DNA of 64,000 nucleotides, taken from NCBI GenBank assembly GCA_028285105.1, contig JANQQE010000024.1:1-64000 (forward strand), in the 5' to 3' direction. The position numbers and the translations under genes are program-made. Under the pieces are notes generated by a model that was not told the DNA's origin, ran no database searches, and was given only the letters and a program-made list of their open reading frames with translations. This DNA is from Alphaproteobacteria bacterium. GTDB taxonomy: Bacteria > Planctomycetota > Phycisphaerae > UBA1845. The first letter of the stretch is position 1. Each line of letters opens with the position of its first letter. This document shows, piece by piece, positions 35,178 through 42,544 of the stretch.

Positions 35178-36148
35178 AAATCTCGGCGTGAAAAGATAAT
35201 GCAGGCGATCAACAAGATGACGGCTTCAAATGCCAGCGAGCTTCCAATCGAACGCGCTGGCGAAACCGAATCGGCGCGAAGCTGTTCAACCTGCAACTGA
35301 CGAACGTCGTCGGGAGTCACGATGTCGGCATTGCGAGGTGTGATCGCCATCAAGAATTCCTTGGTGTCGAGCGAATTGGTTTTTCGCGACAATATGATCG
35401 GAATGTCGTCGGGCTTGGGAAAAATCTTTCGGGCGATCAAACTCGTTTTGCCGAGCGACCCGCGATCTGAAAACGCAGCCACAACGTTCGATCCTGTGGC
35501 GTTGTCATTGGTCCCTACGACGCGCTCCAGATTGGCGATGCCAAAAAGTACCACCCAAAACAGCAACCCGTAAACCAACGACACCAATGCACGCCGCGTC
35601 CAGACAGCCGCCAACACACACACGCAATAGATGTAACTGAAACTCAACACCAGCAGCGGTATCGCCCAGAGGTATCCCCAAAGCCATCGCCCCATCTGCC
35701 AACGCAGCACCACGAGCGTCAGCAGCACAAAGTAACCCGATTGCACAAGCACGAACGCGAGGCTGCCAATGTACCGCGCGAAGAACAACACACTTCGTGG
35801 CAATGGTTTGCTGACCACGACGTCAACGGAGCCGGTTTCGATCAGACTCGGGAACATGCCTGCCGTACCTACAAGACAGATCACAATCCCCACCCAACCG
35901 ATATAAGTACCGACGAGAAAGTTTGAGACAATCGCCCCAAAGAACCGATCAGCCGCAACGGTTCCGGCCTTAAAGGTCTCGTTGGGCGACTTAATTGCAC
36001 CATAGAAAAAAGAGAACCCGTTCTCGTCGAAACCAATGAATGAAAGAGCGGCGGCAACCAGTGTGGATATGCCCAATAGTGCCCAGAAAAGTTTCTTGGC
36101 CTTTGCCTCGCGAAACGAATCGACAATGATCGCCCAGACCTGCATCAT
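35174..36148 (-). CDS. ABC transporter permease (ABC-2 type)
   Basis: The 324-aa protein has about six transmembrane helices: one near the N-terminus (LFWALLGISTLVAAALSFIG), a central set (YIGWVGIVICLVGTAGMFPS, YFVLLTLVVL, LLVLSFSYIYCVCVLAAVW) and one at the C-terminus (LAFEAVILLIACIIFS). A polar loop of about 90 residues precedes the last helix. The stretch ETGSVDVVVSKPLPRS matches ABC-2 permeases of the NosY-like group. It overlaps the ATPase gene upstream and the GT4 gene downstream by 4 bp each. The exported substrate is unknown. Confidence 0.8.
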   Translation of the reverse strand: MMQVWAIIVDSFREAKAKKLFWALLGISTLVAAALSFIGFDENGFSFFYGAIKSPNETFKAGTVAADRFFGAIVSNFLVGTYIGWVGIVICLVGTAGMFPSLIETGSVDVVVSKPLPRSVLFFARYIGSLAFVLVQSGYFVLLTLVVLRWQMGRWLWGYLWAIPLLVLSFSYIYCVCVLAAVWTRRALVSLVYGLLFWVVLFGIANLERVVGTNDNATGSNVVAAFSDRGSLGKTSLIARKIFPKPDDIPIILSRKTNSLDTKEFLMAITPRNADIVTPDDVRQLQVEQLRADSVSPARSIGSSLAFEAVILLIACIIFSRRDF

Positions 36149-37116
36149 CGACTTACCTTGCCTTCCGCCTTGCCGGCTACTACTGTCGCCGTCGAGGCAC
36201 TCGCCATCGCTTTGACGAACACTTCTTCAAGGCTGAAGCGTCGCTTTTCGACCGATTCGATCATGTGCCCGTTCTGCCGGAGCAGGTCGATGATGGCGTT
36301 GACTTTCTCTGAATCGTGACCGCGCAGCATCACCGCGCCGGTCATCAATCGGCCCCCCATCGCCTTGATCTGTGCATCAAGCGGGGCGAGGTCACCTTCG
36401 ACGGCGATGCGGTACTCCTTCGACTGTTCGGTCAGTTCCTTTAACGTCCCCTGCCGCGCGACGAGTCCGTCGACCAGAATGCTGACGCGGTCGCAAACCA
36501 TTTCGAGTTCGCCCAGCAGATGCGAATTGATCAGTATCGTCTTGCCCTGCTTCTTAAGATCGAGCAGCAATTCGCGGATGTCGCGCCGACCCATCGGATC
36601 GACGCCGTCGGTCGGTTCGTCAAGGACGATCAAATCGGGATCGTTCATCAATGCCTGCGCCAACCCCAGCCGCTGCATCATTCCTTTCGAATACTTGTTA
36701 ATCAGCGTGCTGGCCCATTTGCTCATGCCCATCCGTTCGAGCAATTCGTCACTTCTTGATTTGCGAATCTTGCGGGGGACTCTGGCGAGGGCAGCATAGT
36801 AATCCAAAAGCTGCGAACCGGTCAGGTATGGCGGGAACCGATGACTTTCCGGCAGGTAACCGATGCGGGCAAGCTTGCGACTGTTACCGATGGGCCGTCC
36901 GAGAATCGTGCCGAGTGCGTGCGACGGGCGGATCACCGTCATCATGATCTTGACGAGCGTGGTCTTACCCGCACCGTTGGGTCCGAGCAGACCGAAGATT
37001 TCGCCCTGGCCCACCTGAACATTCACGCCGCGCAGCGCATCGACCCCGCCGCGATAGCGTTTGCGAACCCCGATGAGGTCCACAGCCCAGTTGGTCATCT
37101 CGGTCATTTCGACCAT
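36145..37116 (-). CDS. ABC transporter ATP-binding protein
   Basis: The 323-aa subunit has Walker A LLGPNGAGKTTLVK (about 42), the signature region YSKGMMQRLGLAQALM, Walker B LIVLDEPTDGVDPMG and the H-loop INSHLLGE. A C-terminal extension of about 80 residues (after LKELTEQSKEYRI) is of the kind found in multidrug/NosF-type exporters. It pairs with the permease encoded 4 bp inside its stop. Its start lies within the last 13 bp of miaA. Confidence 0.92.
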   Translation of the reverse strand: MVEMTEMTNWAVDLIGVRKRYRGGVDALRGVNVQVGQGEIFGLLGPNGAGKTTLVKIMMTVIRPSHALGTILGRPIGNSRKLARIGYLPESHRFPPYLTGSQLLDYYAALARVPRKIRKSRSDELLERMGMSKWASTLINKYSKGMMQRLGLAQALMNDPDLIVLDEPTDGVDPMGRRDIRELLLDLKKQGKTILINSHLLGELEMVCDRVSILVDGLVARQGTLKELTEQSKEYRIAVEGDLAPLDAQIKAMGGRLMTGAVMLRGHDSEKVNAIIDLLRQNGHMIESVEKRRFSLEEVFVKAMASASTATVVAGKAEGKVSR

Positions 37117-38054
37117 GGCATTCCCTGCTCACGACAAATCGCATCGACGATCTCATCGACGCCGAACGAATCGTTCAACTCAAACCATCGGGCATCGCGA
37201 ATCCGCTTGAACCAGGTGCGCTGCCCCTTGGCCAGTTGTCGGGAATTGATTTTGATCTTTTCGACGGCATCATCAAGCGAAACCTTTTCTTCAAGGTATT
37301 CGATCAACTCTGCGTAACCGACCGCTTTCTTTGCAGTGGAAGACAGCGGTTGTCCCGTTGCAAGAAGTTGTCGGACTTCTTCGAGCAGTCCGAGGTCCAT
37401 CATCTTATGGACGCGAGCATTGATCCGCCGACTTTGGGCTTCCCTTTCGCGGGCGAGGCCGATGAATGTGCAGTCGTAAACCGTGCGCTGACGATCCCAT
37501 TGCGTTTGCAGGCTCGTGATGGGTTTCCCGGTAATCTCATGGACCTCCAGTGCCCGGACGATCCGACGAAGATCGTTGACATGAATGCGGTCGGCAGCTT
37601 CGGGATCAATGCCCTGCAATCGATCGTGCAAGACCTGATTTCCCGAAGTGGTGGCTTCTTCATTGAGACGTTGACGAATTTCGGGGTCGGCAGACGGTCC
37701 TTCGAAGAGTCCTTCACTCAGTGCTTTGATGTAGAGCGCTGTCCCTCCGACACAAAGTATGGGGCGTTTGCGACTTTCTATATCGGCAATCGCCCTATCG
37801 GCATCGCTGACAAATTGCGCGACGGAATATTCATCTTGCGGATCGACGATATCGATGAAGTGATGCGGAACGGCCTGACGCATTTCGAGTGTTGGCTTGG
37901 CCGTTCCGATGTCCATCCCGCGATAAATCTTCATCGAATCGGTGCTGATGATCTCCGCGCCGATTCGCTTTGCCAGGGCGCGCCCCACCGCCGCCTTTCC
38001 ACAACCGGTGCATCCGATGATGAACGTGATCGCCGGCTTGTCGCTATTCATCAC
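37104..38054 (-). CDS. miaA: tRNA dimethylallyltransferase
   Basis: MiaA adds the isopentenyl group to A37 of tRNAs that read UNN codons. The 316-aa protein shows AEIISTDSMKIYRGMDIGTAKP, VPHHFIDIVDP with EYSVAQF, VGGTALYIKALSEGLFEGP and a C-terminal QLAKGQRTWFKRI. The P-loop reads GCTGCGKAA: the usual Thr/Ser after GK is Ala, although the rest of the loop is intact. Other planctomycete MiaA proteins may share this (from memory). It overlaps the ABC ATPase gene by 13 bp. Confidence 0.94.
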   Translation of the reverse strand: MMNSDKPAITFIIGCTGCGKAAVGRALAKRIGAEIISTDSMKIYRGMDIGTAKPTLEMRQAVPHHFIDIVDPQDEYSVAQFVSDADRAIADIESRKRPILCVGGTALYIKALSEGLFEGPSADPEIRQRLNEEATTSGNQVLHDRLQGIDPEAADRIHVNDLRRIVRALEVHEITGKPITSLQTQWDRQRTVYDCTFIGLAREREAQSRRINARVHKMMDLGLLEEVRQLLATGQPLSSTAKKAVGYAELIEYLEEKVSLDDAVEKIKINSRQLAKGQRTWFKRIRDARWFELNDSFGVDEIVDAICREQGMPWSK

Positions 38055-38101
38055 AAATCAACCCAGCCCATCCATTCAACCCACGACTTCAATACACACC
38101 G

Positions 38102-38884
38102 TCAAGCGAAAAGCACCTGATATCCCACAACGAAAATCGCAGCATCGACCAGCGCATGAGAAAGCCATGCCCCCGCAAGCGTTCCCTGTCGATTGACCAT
38201 CCAGCACCAGATCAACCCGCCGACACCGACGGCAGTCCCGAAGATGATCGCCCCAATCGGCGACACATATTGCCAACAGATCACATAATGGTGCAGTGCG
38301 AAACTGAATGCGGCAAGTCCGTAGGCGGTCGGTCGCGAAACGATCGTCAGCAGCGTTTCAAAGACGAACCACCGCCAAAAGAATTCTTCGATCAAAGAAT
38401 GCAACCCCGCAAGAAAGATGCACCATGCGAAGTAAGTTCCGATTGAGTTAACACCGAAGAACTCGATTTTTTCGCGCAGCTGCGGCGCCATCTCCAGGAT
38501 GTAACCCTTGGCGGGCGTAAGGTTAAACAGCGCGACGATGCTTCCGCCAATGACAACTCCGCTCAGCAAACCCAGCGGTAACGCTATGACGTGTCGGTCA
38601 GATGAAAGAGGCCCAGCCGCTCGCCGTCGCACGCGAATCCAATAAACCGCGACGATCGGCCAAACGACCGTAAACACTTTGACCGCCGAATAGAGGCCCC
38701 GCGCAACGAGCGATTCGTTGAGGATCGAAAAGTAAAACAGCGCCCCGCAGAAAGGCAGAATCATCGCCAGGATGACGCAGGCCCAGGTTCGCCCCTGCGC
38801 GTCATCAATGACTGAAGGACTGCCTTGAGTGCCAGTCATTGGCACTTCACCAGATGCATGCGGCTGATCGAAATCGCTACTCAC
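38102..38884 (-). CDS. CPBP-family intramembrane glutamic protease
   Basis: The 260-aa protein has about seven transmembrane helices. It carries all three CPBP/Abi motifs: EExxxR as EEFFWR (about 163-168), FxxxH as FALHH (about 193) and HxxxD as HALVD (about 242). Family members include CAAX prenyl proteases, bacteriocin-immunity proteins and the myxosortases that process Cys-type C-terminal signals. It lies between the FKBP gene (about 20 bp upstream) and miaA (47 bp downstream). The substrate is unknown; see the finding on the secreted protein at 6269. Confidence 0.88.
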   Translation of the reverse strand: MSSDFDQPHASGEVPMTGTQGSPSVIDDAQGRTWACVILAMILPFCGALFYFSILNESLVARGLYSAVKVFTVVWPIVAVYWIRVRRRAAGPLSSDRHVIALPLGLLSGVVIGGSIVALFNLTPAKGYILEMAPQLREKIEFFGVNSIGTYFAWCIFLAGLHSLIEEFFWRWFVFETLLTIVSRPTAYGLAAFSFALHHYVICWQYVSPIGAIIFGTAVGVGGLIWCWMVNRQGTLAGAWLSHALVDAAIFVVGYQVLFA

Positions 38885-38905
38885 GAAAAACGAGGCAGCC
38901 CGCGG

Positions 38906-40927
38906 CTAATTGCCTTTTATTTCCAATAGCTCGATCTCGAAGATCAGCGTGGAATTCGGCTTGATGATGCCACCGCGGGCGCGATTGCCATAAGCTTGTT
39001 CCGGTGGAATGCGAAGGCGACGCTTTCCGCCCACTTTCATGCCCAATACGCCCTCTTTCCAGCCCTCGATGACGCCCCGCTGCATGTTGAATGTAAACGG
39101 CTGCTCCTTTTCGATACTGGTGTCGAAGATGGTCCCGTCTGTCAACCATCCGGTGTAATGCACCACACAGTCAGAGTCGGCTTTTGCCTCAGCGCCTTCA
39201 CCCACCTTAAGGTCCCAGTACTTCGTTCCCGAATCCAGCGTCACGGGCTCAAGGCCGTTGGTGGACGCCTGTTCGATATGAGGCAACACTTTGACCATTT
39301 CAATTTCGAGGATGAGCGTGGAGTTTGGCGGAACGTTGCGATTGCCTTCTTCGCCGTAAGCAAGATCGGGCGGAATCTCTACGCAGCGAATCTCGCCGGT
39401 TTTCATTTCTGCTGCGGCCTCCGCCCAGCCTTTCATCAGATTGGCGACAGGCGTGGTCATCGGCGTACCGCGATCCCGCGTCGAACCGATCAGCCGTTCA
39501 CCCTTTTTTAACCAAGCCGTTCCGTGCATTTTCACACGACCTTTTTCACCGGCTGATTCACCGGTTCCTTCCTTGATCACCCAATACTTCAAGCCAGAGT
39601 CGGTCTTCACTTCCTTAAGACCATCAAGCGACGTCCGCTCAGGACCTTGTTTCTCGATCGAGAGCAATTCCATTTCGAAAATCAATGTGGAGTTCGGCGG
39701 AATTTTTCCGGCATTACGCTCACCGTAACCAAGCTCGGGCGGAATCTCGATACGCCGCTTTTCGCCCACCTTCATGGTGCTGACGGCTTCGATCCAACCG
39801 TCGATCACCCCGCCATTTGTGCGAAATTCAAAGGGTTGGCCGCGCTTGACCGAACTGTCAAACAATGTCCCATCGGTCAACCAACCGCTGTAGTGGGCCG
39901 ACACCTGGGCACCGGATCGCGGAATCTCTCCCTCACCCTTTTTCAATACATAATATTTCAGGCCCGATTCGGTCGTCACCGGCGAGAGGCCTTCAATCGA
40001 ACTCTGCTCAGGATCAGGCCCATCGTCTTTCTCTTCTTTCCTGGTCGATTCTTTTCCGGGCGTCCTAGCGGGCGTGTTCGAACTTTGTTCTGCCAAGCCC
40101 AGCATTTCGACTTCAAAAATCAGATCGTTTCGGCCATACGCCAGGTCTGCCGGAATTTCGAGACGACGAATGCCGCCGACCTTCATGCCTTTGACACCTT
40201 CAATCCACCCTTTGATCACGCCGCGATCGGTGTTGAAAGAAAAGGGCGTACCGCGCTTGACCGAGCTATCGAACAACTTTCCCTTGGTGTCCCAACCACT
40301 GTAGTGGACATTGACTTTGGCACCGGGTGCGGGTTCTTCGCCATCGCCGACTTTGATGTCATAGTATTTGAGACCCGATTCTTTTGTGACAGGCGTAAGT
40401 CCTTCGATAGATCGCTGCACGGGGTCGGCGGCGGCTTTCTTGGGCTGCTGGGCATTGGCGGGTTTTTGGGCGGCGCCGGATTCCTTCTCGATTTCAAGCA
40501 ATTCGATTTCAAAAATCAGGTCAGAGTTGGGCGGAATAACGGAACCAGCCCCACGATCGCCGTAGGCAAGATCGCTCGGAATCTCCAATCGACGGACTCC
40601 GCCGACCTTCATTGTCGAGATACCTTCGATCCAACCTTTGATGACACCGCTTGCCGTGTTGAACGTGAATGGCGAGTTGCGTTTGACGGAACTGTCGAAC
40701 AGTTTGCCGTCCTTCAGCCATCCGCTGTAGTGGACCTTGACCATCGACCCGGGCTTGGGCATCGGACCATCGCCCACCTTGATGTCGTAGTACTTAAGCC
40801 CCGAACTCGTGGTTACCGGCGTCAAGCCGTCAATACTTCGCTGCACCGGATCGCCCGCAAGGGCTGCAACCGAAAACGTGGCTGTGATTAATGCCATTAC
40901 CATCAATCGAATCATGTTCGATTTCAT
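38906..40927 (-). CDS. Exported protein with five tandem FKBP-type peptidyl-prolyl isomerase domains
   Basis: ATG 40927 follows CGGAG by 9 nt and gives a Sec signal (MIRLMVMALITATFSVAALA). The 673-aa protein carries FKBP domains near residues 40-148, 181-280, 317-428, 442-548 and 564-673. Each has the pattern (S)GLKYY-x-KxGxG, V-x-V-HYSGW-x-x-(D/K)G, F(D/N)SS, VI-x-GW-x-E and IPP-x-(L/Q)-x-YG. Domain 2 is shortened after LAYG, losing the PPNS loop. Domain 4 is degenerate (HGTAWLKKG and IGSTRD replace YSGW and FDSS). Domains 1, 3 and 5 look catalytically competent. It is probably a periplasmic folding factor. Confidence 0.93.
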   Translation of the reverse strand: MKSNMIRLMVMALITATFSVAALAGDPVQRSIDGLTPVTTSSGLKYYDIKVGDGPMPKPGSMVKVHYSGWLKDGKLFDSSVKRNSPFTFNTASGVIKGWIEGISTMKVGGVRRLEIPSDLAYGDRGAGSVIPPNSDLIFEIELLEIEKESGAAQKPANAQQPKKAAADPVQRSIEGLTPVTKESGLKYYDIKVGDGEEPAPGAKVNVHYSGWDTKGKLFDSSVKRGTPFSFNTDRGVIKGWIEGVKGMKVGGIRRLEIPADLAYGRNDLIFEVEMLGLAEQSSNTPARTPGKESTRKEEKDDGPDPEQSSIEGLSPVTTESGLKYYVLKKGEGEIPRSGAQVSAHYSGWLTDGTLFDSSVKRGQPFEFRTNGGVIDGWIEAVSTMKVGEKRRIEIPPELGYGERNAGKIPPNSTLIFEMELLSIEKQGPERTSLDGLKEVKTDSGLKYWVIKEGTGESAGEKGRVKMHGTAWLKKGERLIGSTRDRGTPMTTPVANLMKGWAEAAAEMKTGEIRCVEIPPDLAYGEEGNRNVPPNSTLILEIEMVKVLPHIEQASTNGLEPVTLDSGTKYWDLKVGEGAEAKADSDCVVHYTGWLTDGTIFDTSIEKEQPFTFNMQRGVIEGWKEGVLGMKVGGKRRLRIPPEQAYGNRARGGIIKPNSTLIFEIELLEIKGN

Positions 40928-41394
40928 TGAACGTTGCTCCGTTTCAATCGAGAATGTGAAAAAAGGAGATTTATCGCAAATGCGCAAGATTCGTACCGAA
41001 TGCCGTCATTGAGGCAATAACCGTAACGTCACGGGATTCTCTCGTCAACGCGAACGCCACAGCGTTAAGACAGGCAAAGCAGTCAACAGGAACCTGGCGT
41101 CGTTGTCCGATAACGATTGCTTCCCCAACCATATGCAGTTGGCGCCGATTCCTGACACCGGGCCCACGAAATCGGGTTTTGTCGCCGATATACCGATGTG
41201 GCGATGCGGTCGTCCGGTTAATGCAAAATTCACTCAGTCGCGCCTTTTTTGACCGATCAAATGCGGGTAAGATTGAGCAAGCGAGGAACAGGGAGAGAAA
41301 CGCAATTCAATCGGCGTTGCCCGCCTCAAGCGAATTTCAAAATGCCATTGCAATTGAATAAACCTCTGGTGAATCAACCTCTGGGAGTCTGACG
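40928..41394. other. Intergenic region between the FKBP and PEP-CTERM genes
   Basis: This divergent 467-bp region has no credible gene. A short minus-strand frame at 41045-41233 has neither ribosome site nor family resemblance. It should hold promoters for both flanking genes, but I could not assign them with confidence. Confidence 0.4.
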
Positions 41395-42255
41395 ATGCGT
41401 TTGAACAGAATGAAAATGACGGCTGCGGTTGGTCTGTCGTTGTTGGTCGCCCCTTCGATGGCGCGTGCCGATCTTTTTAAGAGCGTCGTGATCGGACTGA
41501 GCGAAGCCGGTTTCAACTTTGTGGGTAATGAGAATCTCCTCAGCGGCGGTGCGGATCTTGTCGTCAGCCGAAACTTCAACGGCGAAACGCTCGACTTCGG
41601 CGCCACAGAATTGACGCTGACCGGAGCGCCGGTATTCTCGCTCACCACGGGCGGACGCGGTTTGGAAGTTCTCGACATCTCGCTGAACACCAACAATAAC
41701 CCGCTCAACTATACGTTGACCACGGACACGGGCAATCAACTTACAACCGTCACGGGCAGCTTTTTCCTCGATGCAACGGCGTCGGTGAATTCATTCGGCT
41801 TTTATGATTTGCAGTTGGACGTTTCGAGTCGCCAGACGACGGTTCAAGATGGTTCGTTCGACAACTCGACACGCGAAGACGATTTCGACATCGGTCCGGT
41901 CAACCTTCGTGGCAACATCTATGCCGACCTGCTCGCCACCCTTACCGCGCCCATTTTTGAACTTCTCGGGACGGAAAACTTCTTCGCTCAATTTAGCGGT
42001 GCAGCACAGTTGGAAAGCTTGCTGGCCACCGAGACGCAGGCGGCGCTCGCGGATTCGGCTCTTGCCAAAATCAGCGGTATCGAAAGCCTCTCAAATCTAA
42101 GCAGTTCGATTCCAGACTTTCCGACCATCGATACGAACACATACAACAACTCGCTGAATTCGGGGTTTGCGGGCGGCTTTAATGCCATCCCAGAACCGGC
42201 TACGCTTTCGCTGCTGGCATTGGCGATTCCGTTCGTCATTCGGCGCAAACGTTAA
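41395..42255 (+). CDS. PEP-CTERM sorted secreted protein
   Basis: The start ATG 41395 follows TGGGAG. The 286-aa protein has a Sec signal (MKMTAAVGLSLLVAPSMARA), about 230 residues of Thr/Asn/Leu-rich beta-strand-like sequence with no known domain, and a PEP-CTERM tail (IPEPATLSLLALAIPFVIRRKR at the very C-terminus). PEP-CTERM proteins are cleaved and sorted by an exosortase (EpsH/XrtA type), usually for surface or matrix functions. No exosortase is in the window. A strong terminator follows, so this is a monocistronic gene. Confidence 0.85.
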   Translation: MRLNRMKMTAAVGLSLLVAPSMARADLFKSVVIGLSEAGFNFVGNENLLSGGADLVVSRNFNGETLDFGATELTLTGAPVFSLTTGGRGLEVLDISLNTNNNPLNYTLTTDTGNQLTTVTGSFFLDATASVNSFGFYDLQLDVSSRQTTVQDGSFDNSTREDDFDIGPVNLRGNIYADLLATLTAPIFELLGTENFFAQFSGAAQLESLLATETQAALADSALAKISGIESLSNLSSSIPDFPTIDTNTYNNSLNSGFAGGFNAIPEPATLSLLALAIPFVIRRKR

Positions 42256-42291
42256 GCAAGACGCCGCACCGAATCCATCCGAATCAAATCC

Positions 42292-42317
42292 AGACGTCCT
42301 TCGGGGCGTCTTTTTTT
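42292..42317 (+). terminator. Rho-independent terminator after the PEP-CTERM gene
   Basis: AGACGTCC (42292-42299), a UUCG tetraloop and GGGCGTCT (42304-42311) form an 8-bp stem followed by seven Ts. It is the clearest terminator in the window. Confidence 0.9.
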
Positions 42318-42544
42318 ATCTCAGTCATCCGGCCAGATCGGCCGCGAATGTGTGAAGTTGTCACCGCCAGCCGTTCGCGTTGACATTCACCGCCCGGTTC
42401 TTGAACATTCGTACATTCAGCATTAGCGAATACCGCGCTTCAGATGGCGGTGCATGTTGGTTCGTGCCATCATGCCTTTAGACACTTCATCAGTCCGAAT
42501 CTACAACACCGAATCTTGGGCAACAGGATCGAAGCAGGAGAATC

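Noticed and set aside
39647..40891. 414-codon plus-strand open frame
   Set aside because: It lies antisense to the FKBP repeats and reflects their codon pattern; it has no ribosome site.
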